64,000 nucleotides of DNA, taken from assembly GCA_024516155.1 (NCBI GenBank), contig JAJJXM010000018.1, positions 310,001 through 374,000 of the forward strand. Reading direction: 5' to 3'. The translations under genes were made by a program, and so were the position numbers. The stretch is from Pyronema omphalodes (taxonomy: Eukaryota; Ascomycota; Pezizomycetes; Pezizales; Pyronemataceae). Under the pieces are notes generated by a model that saw only the letters and a list, made by a program, of their open reading frames with translations, was not told the origin of the DNA and searched no databases. Positions 24,197 through 36,726 of the stretch are shown piece after piece (position 1 is the first letter of the stretch; each line of letters starts with the position of its first letter).

Positions 24197-24865
24197 GCTT
24201 TTGCTTCGTTTTCTTTCTGTTTTGCTACTGGATAGCGGGTGGGTTCTTTTGGTGTTGCAGGATGGTGCTTTCTTTGTTCTTTTTTTTACTCCGGTATGCC
24301 TCCATTTGGAGCATACGGGCTTCTTTTAACCTACTGTTCTTTTTTTCTTGGTCTTCATTGTCTAGCCCTTTTTTTATTATAGCCACGTAAAAAGAGAAAG
24401 TGGCTCTCTTTTCCCGACTTTCAAAACACGCAAAAAACGTGTAAGAGTGTCATATACATACCCCCTCCATCTTATACCCGTCCAAAGGACCATCGTCCTA
24501 TAAACATCCTGTTTCAAAAAACTTAATTCTCATCTTATAATGTTAACTGTCTAAATTTTTCTGTGTATATATCCCCCTGTGACATTGTAGGAATAGAAGG
24601 AATAGAGTTTTGTGGGCCATTTATATTTTTTTTTTGTCTCCTCCGTGTGAGTACAGTAGAGGTGGTGCGTGATACCTGGTGAATATGATGGGAAAATTAC
24701 ATATGGTATGGCATGTATATCCAGCTAGCTAAAGGCGCGTCGGAAAAGACTTGGCATATTGCGGGGTATGACACCACACGAGATAAGCTCATCGACGCGA
24801 CGTTCATCATACCCCGGTAACGTTCGAAAGCTGAAACTTCGGTAATTCATAACTATATTTTCGAC
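24197..24865. other. Intergenic, ELMO 3' to TMA22 5'
   Basis: T-rich 3' flank of the ELMO gene followed by the TMA22 promoter. I see no further feature. Confidence 0.6.
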
Positions 24866-25812
24866 ATGGCTGACGTCGCGACCCCTTTGCCTCCTAAGGC
24901 TATTACTTACTGCTCTGGTATGCCTCTTAGCTCATCTTATCTTGTTTTTTTTTATCGACGACCGAAGAGAAGGGAATGAAGTTGGCGGAGGAGCATGGTC
25001 GGCGGAGGAAGCATGGGAAGCATGGGAAGCATCGTCGGTGGAGGAAGAGTTGGCAGGATCTATATGGAGGAAGCGAAGGAAGTGAAGAATAGTAAGACAA
25101 GAGCAATAGCTAATTATCAATCAATAGTATGCACAATGCCCCCGGAGTACTGCGAGTTCTCGTCGTCCGCAAAGAAATGTCGTGAATGGCTTGAGAAAAC
25201 TCACCCCGACTTGGTCGAGGTTATTTATAATACTAGTATGTGCTTCTGCTGGGTGTTTTGTTTTGTGTTCTTGCTGCTCCTGAAGTGTGGTTGGGATTGC
25301 AATATCGGCCACTGTGCACTGTCCAGGGAGTACCTACTTCACAAGAGACCATTTACTGATATATTCCTCTTCTCCACCCCACAGAAGCCGTCGAAGCCGC
25401 TATGGCCAACCTCTCCGTCGAAGCGAAAGAAAAAGCCGCCAAAGCCGAAGCCACCGCAGCCAAGCGCGCCGAAAAAGAAGAAGCCAAAGCAGAGCGAGAA
25501 GCCGAGAAGCTCCTAACCTCCCGAGTGATTCTTAAGCGGGTTGAGAGGACTAAAAGAAAGCATTTGATTGTTGTTTCTGGTCTGGAAAAGTTTGGGCTGG
25601 ATCTAAAGAAGGTTGCAAAGGACTTTGCGAAAAAGTTTCAGGGTGGTAGCTCGGTTACAAAAAATGCTGCTGGTGGTGAGGAAATTACCGTGCAGGGTGA
25701 TTGGAGTGATGAGATCTTGGAATATATCGAGGACCATTATAAAGAGGTCCCCATTGGAAATGTGGACCAGGTTGAGGATAAGAAGAAGAAGAAGAGTGAG
25801 GGTATGCCGTAG
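24866..25812 (+). CDS. TMA22: Density-regulated protein homologue Tma22 (DENR)
   Basis: Three exons: 24866-24917, 25128-25235 and 25385-25812, with introns of 210 and 149 nt, long for this window; 195 aa. The N-terminal zinc-binding-like part is built across the first junction: Y-C-S then V-C-T-M-P-P-E-Y-C-E-F and K-C-R-E-W-L. A Lys/Ala/Glu-rich linker (about residues 55-95) leads to the C-terminal SUI1/eIF1-like domain (R-V-E-R-T-K-R-K-H at about 105, then G-L-D-L-K-K-V-A-K, F-A-K-K-F and E-I-T-V-Q-G-D). Tma22 acts with Tma20 (MCT-1) in recycling 40S subunits and in reinitiation. The stop is followed by a short 3' flank. Confidence 0.93.
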
Positions 25813-26433
25813 AGAGGAAAGGTGGATGCGTGAGGAATGGGATGACATCATGTGGAATGGGAGGTACTATGATTTTACGGTAGTTTTTAAAATAAATGGA
25901 AAGATGCATGTAAAATTAATGACTTGAGCTGAATACACTGTAGTGAACTTACCTTCATCGGAATAAGCCATATATGTATTATATATCTGACATAATAGTA
26001 CCACTGCGTATCATCAATATCTGGAATCTGGATGCAGGAACACTCCATATTCTCAGAGACGTGCATACATTAAAATTTCCATCCTGAAGTACCGGTGCCT
26101 CTTTTCACACCACCAGACCAGACATAATTAATCATGATCGATAATTTGAAAAGAATACCCCAGTCTAACTGGGTAAAACATCGCCCCGTTCAGTCCCTGT
26201 GAATATCGAAAAAAGAAATATCCAAAAAACGAAAAAACGAAAAAATGAAGAAACGCTTACATAACACAACACTTCTCTTTCTCCTCCCGGTACCAACCCA
26301 TATCTATAAAACTATAAACATCCACCCATCCACAGGTCCCTTCATTCCCTTCCATCCCTGCTACCAAAAAGCCTCAGGTTACCTTCCACATACCACATAC
26401 CACATACCTCCAACCAACCAACCCTCCCTTCCT

Positions 26434-26463
26434 CCCTTCCTTCCTTCCTTCCTTCCTTCCTTT
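26434..26463. repeat. (CCTT)n microsatellite
   Basis: About seven CCTT units. Confidence 0.9.
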
Positions 26464-28162
26464 CACTGCAACAATACTGGACATAACCCACCAGTTGTTC
26501 AAAAAACCCATAGGGCTCAGCAACAAAATACCGTTAAATCATACATGATGCTGCAACCCGGCCTTGGTTGCATTGATATGTGCATTGGATACAATATATA
26601 TACTGCATAAGACCACTGGGTTGAGTAATTTGAGTTCTGGGGAGAGCATAATCGGGTGGTGTGTGCTTGTAGAAGCGGTTGGGGGGGGAGGGGACACAAG
26701 GTTGTGGTAATGGCGAGTGAGGCGTTATGAACCACTGTTGGAATTTTAGATGGTAGGATGCGAGGGGATGAATATGGTGGTTATGAAAAGATCGAGGTAG
26801 AGAGGGGAAGGGGATGGTTGGAATAGTGTGTGGGGGTGGGTATAGGGAATGATAGGGGAGTCAGTGGGTGAGGGGATGAGGGTTGGAGAATAGGAATCTG
26901 TGATGAGGAGGGAGGGGGTATGAGTTAATATTGATTGAAAAAAAAAAATGAAACGAGGATTGGGAAATGGGGAATAGTGGTAAAAGAAAGATGAATATAT
27001 AGATGGCTATGGGGCGAAGTTTTGGGGAGTTCTCTATGATATTATGTGAGAAAACTATATATTATGCGCCGATGACTTGGGATATTTTTCCGTCGAACGC
27101 CAGCTCAGTTCGAAGACCTGCAGGGCTATAGCAGGTAATGTAATAGTGGCTTCCCCGGGTTGCTGGGTAGAACTGATACGGCTTTACTTCTTGCCGGGAG
27201 TCGGGACATCAAAAAGCCTTTGGAAATACCTCCGTCGACAGTGTGTCTCCAATTCTCTATGGTCTTGGCCATATTTTGTAATCTGCTATATCATACCCCC
27301 GTGACTTTAATTCATCAATAGAAGCGAATTTGAACTCGCATAAATCCATAATAGCCATTACCAGACATTCTACCTCTAATCTTTTTCCCTATCGAATAAC
27401 ACAATCTGGAGGCAGCCTGATATAATGACCCCACGCTCACGAGTGAAATCCCCAATATCACTCTAATCTCCATTCTATGCATTCAATCCCTTCTCAACCC
27501 ATCAAAAAACTAATATCTTCAATTCCTCAACGCTCCACCAAAGACGCTGTCCAGGCACTGCATTCGTCGCGACTCGTAAGATACTCAGGTAATCATGATA
27601 TATCACTCGGTTTTACGGTCCACGAAAATCCTTGGTCTTTTTTGTTGAATGAATATAACTGATTTCTTTCCATCTGCCATCTGTCATCTAAGTCGTTGCT
27701 TAACATTGAAAAGCCCTGCTGTATGAGAGCTAGACTAAGGAGGCGGCGGAAGTTATTTGCTACAATCAGAGAGTCTGTGATGGGGTTATATGGATGTGTG
27801 TATATATACATCTTCTATCATTGTCAATCCTACCAACATACACCATTATCATCAATGCCCAGAAAATGACCATTTTCCAGAGGATCGTGATATAACAGCT
27901 GAACAGCTGAACAGTTGAAAAGCATCTTTTCTACTATGCAAAGTTACTACGTGTTACCCCACACTGCAGGATTAAAAGAAAGAAAGAAAGAGAAATAAAA
28001 AGCTGCATCGGTATGGAGATTAATCCCTATTTGTATATATATAGATTTGTACCAAGACCTGTACTGTAACATGTAGAAAGCTACACAGCAATTTCCAAAG
28101 CGGGCCACATAGCGATCTACTGACGGCATCACGTATTATCTTCTTCAATGGACCCTCTGACT

Positions 28163-28180
28163 CCCCCCCCCCCCCCCCCC
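28163..28180. repeat. C-homopolymer
   Basis: Eighteen consecutive C on the plus strand, a likely site of sequencing length error. Confidence 0.9.
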
Positions 28181-28815
28181 AACCCAAATCATTATGTATG
28201 TATGGGTTGGGGGCAGTGTAAATCATAACAATGCTGGGGCTGATTTTGTTTCTGTCAGCTAGTAACAAAAGGGGGTTATTGGTGTTGTAGCTGCGGATTT
28301 ATACAGGTGGGTTTGTTTATGGATGGTAGAAATTGGGGAAATTTTGATTGCAGCTAGTATAGGGGTAATGGCGAGATGTGGTAATGTTGTTGAGCTGCTG
28401 GAGGCCTGGAGTGTGAGAAGTATGTTTTGTGGGATGGGAAAGGATATGGGATGGAGGTTCGGGAGAGGTTTAGATACTTGGCTAGTATTAGTGGTAAATG
28501 AGCACGAAGGGGTGGTGTGTGGAAGAGTACTTGGGTGCATACATAGTCGATGGTTCGTTGAACCACATATGACATGAATCAGCCCAAAGAATGGCATATG
28601 GTGCATTCTTACGAATTCTTCCTGCGTTGTGCTGGTCGATTTACGATTATCCCATCTCGCTAGTTTATTATCCAATTACGTAATCACTATTTTCAATCAC
28701 AAACGAACATTTTATTACTTTCCACAAAGCCTCCCATAGAACGATGGTATATCATGCAAGTGTTTCACCACGAACGATCATAATCTAAGTATGTTCTACT
28801 ACCCTTGCAGGCCAT

Positions 28816-30038
28816 CTACAGTTCATCATGATCACCCAAATGCAGATTATTCAGCAACTCCTCCATATCAATAAGTTTCAACTCCTCCATCAACGGCTCC
28901 ATCTTCTTCTGCTTTCCACCAGCTTCCAACTCTTTCTCCGCCTCCTCCATAATCTTCTGAGCCTCAAGTTCTCCCTTTGCTTTGCGCCTGAAAAATTCCT
29001 CTTGTTGGTCCTTTTCTAGGATTTCGGTGCAGGAAATCGTATTGGCTTTGTTTTCGCGGGAGGGAAGGAAGGTGACGTCGTTGCAGAGTCTGGGGGTGTA
29101 GATTACCATCAGGTAATTACAGATTGAAATTTCTTTGATCCAGTCGATTCTGTCTGGGCCGTGGGAATTACAGTGAAACTAGCGAGGTATCACGATTAGC
29201 CTATTATCTCCACACCCAGCTCATTGATAGGTAAAATTAGCCAAATAAGTCATTACTTACCTGAACTTCTATCTTCCGTTCCTTTTTCGTAAGATCACAA
29301 ACCGTCCCACCCGCCATCTTCTGAACCAAATACCTCAATTCCCCAGTAGCCTGTAACTCCGTACCCTCTGCAGCTGTCTCCCCCTCCTGAACCTTTCCAA
29401 GCACATAACTCATAGTCTCCGGATCCTCCATAGGAGGCCACTGATTATCTCTCTGCGGCGGCATCTGATGAAACTGTCGTACCTCCTTATTATGACAGAA
29501 ACTATAGCTCCACCATCCACTAACAAAGTAGAGACATTTTCCTTCTAGATCACTGAGTAGCTCCCAACCCCGACTGGTTGCACGAGCCAGCTCTTTCTCT
29601 TCTTCAACTTTGGATAGCTCTTTTTCCGTGGCGTTTAATGCTGGAGGTGGCTTCACGGTCGGGATTGTACAGAGAAATTCTCGGGGTACTGAGTCGGGGG
29701 TTCCGCCGCCTAAACGCATCAGCTGGTGGGTGGGTTGTGGGTCGGAGGAGTCGTAGGGAATGGCGGAGGAGGCGGCGAGGATTGCTGACGCTTCGTCGGA
29801 GGAGATAAAGGTATCGCCGGGGAATTTAATTTCATACTGTGAATTGTTAGTTCAGAGCTCTGTATTTTCGAATTGGGAATTCGCAGAGCTAGAAGCTGGT
29901 GGTAGCAGGCGTTTAGAAACGCCAAAAGCTTTAGAGAGAGCTTACTTGTGGTAGCGCAAGGACGTCATCGTGAACACTGAAGAGAGCATTTGAGCTATGC
30001 GCCAACATAGACAATAAAAAGAGTGATATGGACACCAT
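28816..30038 (-). CDS. YOS9: ER lectin OS-9/Yos9 homologue with HDEL tail
   Basis: Three exons on the minus strand: 30038-29946, 29836-29261 and 29178-28816, all joined in phase 0; 343 aa. The N-terminus is a clear signal peptide (hydrophobic core S-L-F-L-L-S-M-L-A, residues 4-13). The MRH/PRKCSH lectin domain spans about residues 120-260: G-W-E-L-L near 121, C132, the G-W-W-S-Y-S-F-C signature ending at C145, then F-H-C near 224 and L-C-N-D-V near 248. A charged helical tail follows and the protein ends in H-D-E-L, the ER retrieval signal. OS-9/Yos9 reads trimmed N-glycans on misfolded glycoproteins and delivers them to the Hrd1 ERAD ligase. Divergence from other Yos9 proteins was not measured. 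Confidence 0.92.
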
Positions 30039-30366
30039 TGTGTTGGTGGTGAGGTTGTTTGAGCTTTCCACTCGGGTGGAGTTCACTGTGAGAGCTCTTG
30101 TCTACGGGCCAGGTTGCAGGTTGCGGCAGGTTGCGACGGGTGTGCTAGTCGCGGCACACGCGACATGCGAGAATTATGTCACAGCCACGTGCGAGCTGTG
30201 GAACGCGTCACGACGTAATATTGGATTAAGAGTACAGAGTACACCTTTTAGGTTAACTAAAACCCAAAAGAAATGCGGAAAACAATTCTATGTACCGCTT
30301 AAAAGATATCGCCAGAAAAAACCAGAAAAAACAGCAAACAAAAACGATAATAAACTCCGGCGCTTT

Positions 30367-31069
30367 TTAAACATCTGCCAAATGCGTAACTAAACTAGTC
30401 AAACGCTCAATTCTGTCATCCATCTGGCCTACTCTAGGCACCCCACTATAATATTTCACAGAGGGCTTCAATAGTTTGCTCTCTGCATCGTAGCTCCACC
30501 CTTCAGAAACCAAATAATTGACTGTCTCCTCTTCTGTTGTATCGAGTCCCAGATATAGATTGACTGACGTTGGCGTAATTGTTGTGTAGGCTTTGGATAG
30601 TAAGGAGAGAGTGGATTTTCTGAAGTCATGCTCAACGCGATTGACGAGGGGTTCGGCGGCCTCAGACCACTCAGGCAGGGATAACGTAAAGTAGATCTCG
30701 GGGTAGTTGCGGGTGTATATTGCTTTCACAAGCTTAGTAGCGGTCTCGATCTGAGGATCCTTCTGTAATTTCTGTGGGATACGCTGTAGTAAAAATCTAG
30801 CCTCATTTCTAAGGTAATATTAGCTCAGTCATTATGTTCATTCAGAGCTATCAGTGGACCTACAGGTCGTGTTCCAGAATAAGGCTGAGAAGGTAAATAG
30901 TGAAGAAGGCCGAGAAGAGCTCCGGAGCATTAGGTATGGTATTTGCTTCGATGTGTAGCTCGCTTTCAAACTCGGAAAGCACCTCAACTAGAGTTGTTGG
31001 GTGAATGCCCGTTGCCGAAAGTTGTGATAGATACTCGAGAGTAAACTGAGGTTGTAAAGGGTCTGACAT
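30367..31069 (-). CDS. csnH: COP9 signalosome subunit 8 (PCI family)
   Basis: Two exons: 31069-30864 and 30808-30367, with a 55-nt intron; 215 aa, as usual for CSN8. An in-frame ATG exists at 31159, but the region before 31069 is Arg/Ser-rich and lacks similarity to the family, so the start at 31069 (M-S-D-P-L-Q-P) is preferred. The middle is all-helical, with a compact PCI-type segment (about residues 75-185: a Leu-rich helix repeat, then Y-L-G-L-D and V-N-Y-L-V-S-E-G-W winged-helix pattern). It ends with a short helix resembling the CSN C-terminal bundle helix. The complex removes NEDD8 from cullins. It is tandem with the OS-9 gene (329 bp apart) and divergent from STT3. Confusion with another small PCI protein is possible but less likely. 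Confidence 0.75.
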
Positions 31070-31707
31070 GGCTGGTGAGTGTTCAAAGTGGCTGTACTGT
31101 TCGAGATGTCGACGCGAGAAGCTTCGTGGATAATAAGATCGCTTCGGTTGTCGTGACAAGCTTGATGAGTTCGGTCTGGAGCTGAAGCTTTGGCGGGGCA
31201 GTTTGGCGTGTAAGCCGCACTAGAGCAGGTACGACCATTACATAACCCGCGTTAGTAAGCTCAATTACCCTTTTCGGTTAGTTCAGTGCCACGAGACGTT
31301 AAAGCTGTTCCGGACATTTTTAGACACACCAAAGAAGCTACGTAGCATCAAGCGTGCCCCTCCGCAGCGTATCAGGACTGTTTCAACGTCACAATGAACA
31401 TTAAAATATAGAGAATTTCTGTAAATAATAAATACGTATTTCACGAATAAATTGAGCTCAAAATTAAGATGATCTGCCGGTCTTTGGATGCAGGGTCAGG
31501 GTTAGGCGCCAAGAGGACACCTTCACCTCACCGTTCCAGCATTACCGCTGCCGCAGCTATATGGTAATTGCGCGGCCTTGAGCTGCCATCTTCAACGAAC
31601 GCCAAAACGACCGACCAACAACCACGACAACATTGGGGCTGACACGTTTTCTCCCCTCTGTTTCCCTCCACCTCCCCTGATCGATTGTCTTTGAACTGTC
31701 CTTCAAC
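31070..31707. promoter_or_regulatory. Divergent promoter region CSN8 / STT3
   Basis: 638 bp between two divergent start codons. The STT3-proximal part has CT-rich stretches (about 31640-31700) common in strongly expressed fungal promoters. No specific operator is identified. Confidence 0.4.
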
Positions 31708-34276
31708 ATGTCGCTGAACGCGATCCTTAAGGACGAGTCCACCAAGAACTTTCGCTCTTTACTCAAAGTCGTCATTTTACTCACAATTGCCGGAGCCGCG
31801 ATATCGAGTCGACTCTTCTCAGTAATCCGTGAGTAGACAATTGCTCCGTTAAACCCATTGGTGACCGTTGCTAACTTTCCACGTCAGGATTCGAATCTAT
31901 TATCCACGAGTGTAGGTCCTCCAACGTCCACCTTCGCTACCTCACGGCGCATTGAGCTCGGAATTCTAAATTGGTACATGTAGTCGATCCATGGTTCAAC
32001 TTCCGCGCCACCAAGTACCTCGTTAAGCACGGGTTCTATGACTTCTGGGACTGGTTCGATGACCGTAAGTGCTGCCTCTCCGGCGTCAGCGGCGCATGCT
32101 GACGGTGAAACTTCAGGAACATGGCATCCTCTTGGACGAGTTACCGGAGGAACTCTCTACCCCGGATTGATGGTGACCTCCGGAGTCATCTACCACATTC
32201 TCCGATTCCTGACCTTCCCTGTCGACATCCGTAATATTTGTGTGCTGCTCGCCCCCGGTTTCTCTGGACTCACTGCTCTTGCGACCTACCTTTTCACCAA
32301 GGAGATGAAGGATGAGGCAGCTGGACTTCTCGCCGCTGCCTTTATTGGAATTGCTCCTGGATACATTTCCCGTTCCGTAGCTGGATCCTACGACAATGAG
32401 GCCATTGCTATCTTCCTGCTCATGTTCACCTTCTACCTTTGGATTAAGGCCCTTAAGCTCGGAAGTGCGTACTGGGGAGCTCTATGTGCCCTCTTTTACT
32501 TTTATATGGTTGCCGCATGGGGAGGATACGTGTTTATCACCAACATGATCCCTCTCCATGCTTTTGTCTTGATTTTGATGGGCAGATTTTCTCCCCGTCT
32601 CTACGTTTCCTACACCTCATGGTATGCTCTCGGAACTTTGGGCAGTATGCAGATCCCCTTCGTAGGATTCTTGCCCATCCGTTCTTCTGAGCACATGGCT
32701 GCTCTCGGAGTCTTTGGATTGTTGCAAATCGTCGCCTTTGTCGACTACGTCCGCTCTCAGGTCCCCTCCAAACAGTTCCAGAAGCTACTTTGGGTCTTTT
32801 TGGTTGTGGCCTTCGTAATTTCTTCCGCTGCTCTTGTTGGACTTACCGTCTCTGGAACCATTGCTCCTTGGACTGGACGTTTCTACTCTCTTTGGGATAC
32901 CGGATACGCCAAAATTCACATTCCTATCATTGCCTCCGTCTCTGAGCACCAGCCTACCGCATGGCCCGCTTTCTTCTTCGATCTCTCGATGTTGATCTGG
33001 CTCTTCCCCGCCGGTATCTACATGCTCTTCAAGAACCTTGCAGATGAGCACGTTTTCGTTATCATCTACGGAATCATGGCCTCCTACTTCGCCGGTGTCA
33101 TGGTCCGTCTTATGCTTACCTTGACTCCTGTCGTTTGTGTTGCCGCCGCTATCGCCCTCTCTAATATCTTCGACAACTACCTTACCCTCTACCGTCCCGA
33201 TGCCGAGAAGGTTGCCGCGGAAATCGCCGCTGATGAGAAGAAAGCCGCCGAGGAGCCCAAGAAGACCGAGAAGAAAGACAATTCCAATGTTCTCAACGCG
33301 GCTAAGAATCCCGAGATTGGAATTTTCTCTAGCACCTCCAAGGTCACCGTCGTTGGAATGTTCTCTATCTACTTGTTCTTGTTCGTTCTCCATTGTACCT
33401 GGGTTACTTCCAACGCCTACTCTTCCCCCTCCGTCGTTTTGGCTTCCCGTCTTCCCGATGGATCTCAGCATATCATCGACGATTACCGTGAGGCATACTA
33501 CTGGCTCCGAAAGAACACTCCCGAGGACGCAAAGATCATGTCTTGGTGGGACTACGGATACCAGATTGGAGGAATGGCAGACCGTACTACTCTTGTCGAC
33601 AACAACACCTGGAACAACACTCACATTGCCACTGTTGGAAAGGCTATGGCTTCCCGGGAGGAGATTGCATACCCTATCTTGAGACAGCATGATGTCGATT
33701 ATGTTTTGGTTATTTTCGGAGGTCTTTTGGGATACTCTGGTGATGACATCAACAAGGTATGTATTGTTACGCAGGTAGTGGGAAAGATTTGGGAACTGAC
33801 AGATTTATACAGTTCTTGTGGATGATCCGTATCGCCGAAGGTGTCTGGCCTGATGAAATTAAGGAGCGTGACTTTTTCACCTCCCGTGGAGAGTACCGTG
33901 TCGATGACGGAGCCACTGACACCATGAAGAACTCCTTGATGTAAGTCCCCCTACAAAAACTCCATTCCAACCAGTTCCACCACAGAAACTAACCCCTACT
34001 AGGTACAAAATGTCATTCTACAACTACCACACCATGTTCCCTCCAGGACAAGCCCAGGATAGAGTCCGTGGCGTAAAGCTCCCCGCTGTTGGTCCTACTT
34101 TAGATACCCTTGAAGAAGCCTTCACAAGTGAAAACTGGATCGTCAGGATTTATAAAGTCAAGGATCTTGATAAACTTGGACGTGACCATGCTTCTGCTGT
34201 TGCTTTTGAGAGTGGGAAAAAGAAGAGGAGAAGTAAGTTGGGGAAGAATAAGGTACGCAAGTTAAGGGTTGTCTAG
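31708..34276 (+). CDS. STT3: Oligosaccharyltransferase catalytic subunit STT3
   Basis: Six exons: 31708-31828, 31888-31911 (only 24 nt), 31984-32064, 32117-33756, 33813-33940 and 34003-34276; 755 aa. It transfers the lipid-linked glycan to Asn of N-x-S/T in the ER. Visible signs: the first acidic motif E-F-D-P-W-F-N-F-R-A-T with D50, about a dozen hydrophobic segments, the S-Y-D-N-E-A loop near residue 175, and the catalytic-site motif W-W-D-Y-G at residues 552-556. Next to it, N-N-T-W-N-N-T offers a conserved N-glycosylation site. A Lys/Ala/Glu-rich insert follows the last luminal turn (about residues 445-475), and the end is strongly basic. The many short 5' exons are supported by the exact reconstruction of the conserved N-terminal motif. 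Confidence 0.96.
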
Positions 34277-34980
34277 ATTATTGTTATGATTAACTAGTAC
34301 GGGGGATTATTGGACTTGGTGAGATTGTGGGGGTTGTGGTTATTGGTTTTTTTTTTTACTCCTTTTTTTTTTTTTGTTTTTTTAGCCGTCGATGACCAAA
34401 ATTGCCCGGTTTGTGTGGCGTCTCTTCTTTTTTAAACCTACTATTGTGTGTTTTTTTTTTCTTTTTTTTTTTTCTTTTCTTTTTTTTTTGAAAGAGAATG
34501 GAATGGGTTGCGATGCAATGCGATGCGATGCGATGCGATATCCAGTGGGTATGATGTATAATATGCAGAACGGATGCTGGAGAAGATAGACAGAAGATTA
34601 TCAAAATAACGAATGTCTTCTCAAACACCTCTTTCGTTTTTTAGTAATACAGAATCGCTTTCTTTGCGTTTTCTTTCTTATCTGCTTATTTACTTATCGG
34701 AATTAGAAAGTGCCCTGTGATTAAGTACGTACTTGAATTGGAACCTTTGCAGATAATATAGACAAATCTGCCATTGCTTTCGAATTTCATCATTCAGAAT
34801 TCAGCATTCAGAATTACACGGGGGCAGTATATATATAGTATTACGTATCCCTCCCACCTTTAACCTCCCTCCCTTCCTTTCTTCCTCATCCTTCTTTCTT
34901 TATTTTCCCTCTACCATATTAAGATAAGATAAGACAAGAAACAAAACTCTAATATTATCTCCCCTCCCACCATAATCTCA
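34277..34980. other. Convergent intergenic, STT3 / EMC3
   Basis: T-homopolymer-rich 3' flank (34350-34490), an imperfect GCGAT pentamer repeat (about 34510-34540), then CT-rich sequence. No gene. Confidence 0.6.
34510..34540. repeat. GCGAT pentamer repeat
   Basis: Six consecutive GCGAT units, one reading GCAAT, in the STT3 3' flank. Confidence 0.85.
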
Positions 34981-36324
34981 TTACAAAAACCTCAAAACCC
35001 GCTCCTCAACCCCCTCAATAACCCATTCATGAGTACCACCAGCAACTTCAAGGTTCTCGGCCTCGGCTAGGAACATTTTATTTGGGTCTTGGCCGGGTCC
35101 GAACATGCTGGCTCCTGCGGCGGGGTTCATTTGTTGCATTTGTGCGGACATTTGATCTGCGGCTGGTGGGGGTTAGATGGGTACTAATCCAGCAAGGGAT
35201 GATAAAGACTGCGGGGTTGGGGCATGAGGATATGAGGGTCTGGGGTGTGGGGAGATTATGGGGAAAAGGAAGGAAAGGAGGGCTTACAGTTGTCGCTACC
35301 GAGAATGTAGTTGAAAACAGATCTTAAACCGAAAAGGTTAAGGAAATACCAAGATAGAGAAGAAACCCATCGGACGTCTAGATCCCGGGTTGCAATTCCT
35401 GATTGGAGCATGGTTTTGAAGCGGATTGTGAGCGGGAAGGGGAGTTTCACTGGAGAGTGGTTCGTTAGTATTGGAATCTAGTATTTTGAAGAAAAAAGGA
35501 TCGCAAGATCTCCACTGCTTGATATCTTTGATATTTGCAACATCTTCGATACCTCCCAGCGGATTAATCTAACTTCTTCATTTTTTTTATGGATTCTTTC
35601 TTCGCTCTTTTCCCATTTTTTCTTTCTCTTTGTATCTCAATTTCGAATACGGGGGAGACTCACTAATAACAAACCCACTAAAAAACGCATTAATCCAACC
35701 CATAATGAGGGTCTGGGGTACAATCATAGCCATATTTCCCTTCAACATATTCATCATCTGATCCATTCCAGCAGGGTCAGACATAGGATTTCCCGCCGGT
35801 TTTCCGACACTTTCAGGATCCTTCAAGTATTCTCCTCTTTTGTAATCCGCTACCAAAGCATTCTTTCGGGAAATAAAGCTATGAAGTGGTAGTTGTCCGG
35901 CATTTTGTCGAAGGTTGATTCCTCGCATTAGGTTGCGCTGCTCGCGGAGTGCTTTTAGGTCCAGCTTCTTCGGGTCGGATTGCATTAATACTGTGGCGTA
36001 GTGGCGGAGAACTCCTGTTAGGATCTTTGGAAATCGGGATTGTCAGCTTCAGCTTCGGCTTTGGGTTCGTTTAGTTTTGTGGTTTTTGGTGATTTTATTG
36101 TAGATCTCGAGCTTTTTGCAGCGGCGGGATTGGAGCAGTGGAAAAAAAAAAGGCTCACCATCACAAAGGTAATAGGAAACAGAATCCAGTAGCTATGATA
36201 GTTTCAGAATTCATTAGCTTTATATTCAAACAACAGCAGCATTGTGGAATTAGGAATTGTAACAGAGGGAAACAAACAAAAGCTGAGGATCCCGAAGGAT
36301 CATTTGTTCTAAAGCGTCGGCCAT
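34981..36324 (-). CDS. EMC3: ER membrane protein complex subunit 3 (EMC3)
   Basis: Five exons: 36324-36278, 36192-36159, 36024-35664, 35449-35288 and 35162-34981, all GT-AG with consistent phases; 261 aa, the family length. Two short 5' exons (47 and 34 nt) rebuild the first membrane segment [12 protein letters not shown], followed by R-H-Y-A-T. Two further hydrophobic segments are near residues 115-140 and 170-190, around the [10 protein letters not shown] and K-L-P-F-P-L-T motifs. EMC3 is an Oxa1/YidC-like core subunit that inserts membrane proteins into the ER. A Met/Gln-rich cytosolic tail (Q-M-S-A-Q-M-Q-Q-M) follows. It is convergent with STT3. Confidence 0.93.
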
Positions 36325-36726
36325 TGTCGCGCGTTGTGAAAATGGCGGGGCGAGGTTCCGGAAGTTCGCGATGCGTTCGTGGCGTACCTAGACTCCGAAG
36401 CTGTGGATACGTCGCGATATTGGTAGCTGCTGTGAGGCGTGGATGTAGGGTGGTTAACTGGGGTGCGCTACCCGGCGTTTGTGCTCGCGTTGAGACGAGG
36501 ACTCTAAATTAGTTTGACATCCCATCATCGGGTAGCACTCGAGAGATTTCACCTTCAAATCTTATGTATGTAGTATCTCAAAGAAGCTGGTTATGTTATT
36601 CATAATTGTAGCAAGAAAATAAAAGCATTAAATATCATATCGTCGCTATTTAAATTACGTATCGTCGGGTTATATCTCTAACAACCTATTTCCTCCACCT
36701 CTCATTATTCGTGTTTGCTCCCTGTT
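36325..36726. other. Intergenic, dynein IC 3' to EMC3 5'
   Basis: Promoter side of EMC3 and 3' flank of the dynein gene; no further feature seen. Confidence 0.6.

Larger units (their letters stand above)
25813..28815. other. Gene-poor convergent intergenic region
   Basis: Lies between the 3' ends of TMA22 (+) and the OS-9 homologue (-). It contains a (CCTT)n tract, a purine-biased stretch at about 26640-27000 and an 18-nt C-homopolymer (28163-28180). I find no gene. Confidence 0.5.

Noticed and set aside
32785..33690. 301-codon ORF antisense to STT3
   Set aside because: Shadow of the strongly codon-biased STT3 coding strand; Gly/Val/Asp-rich with no domain.
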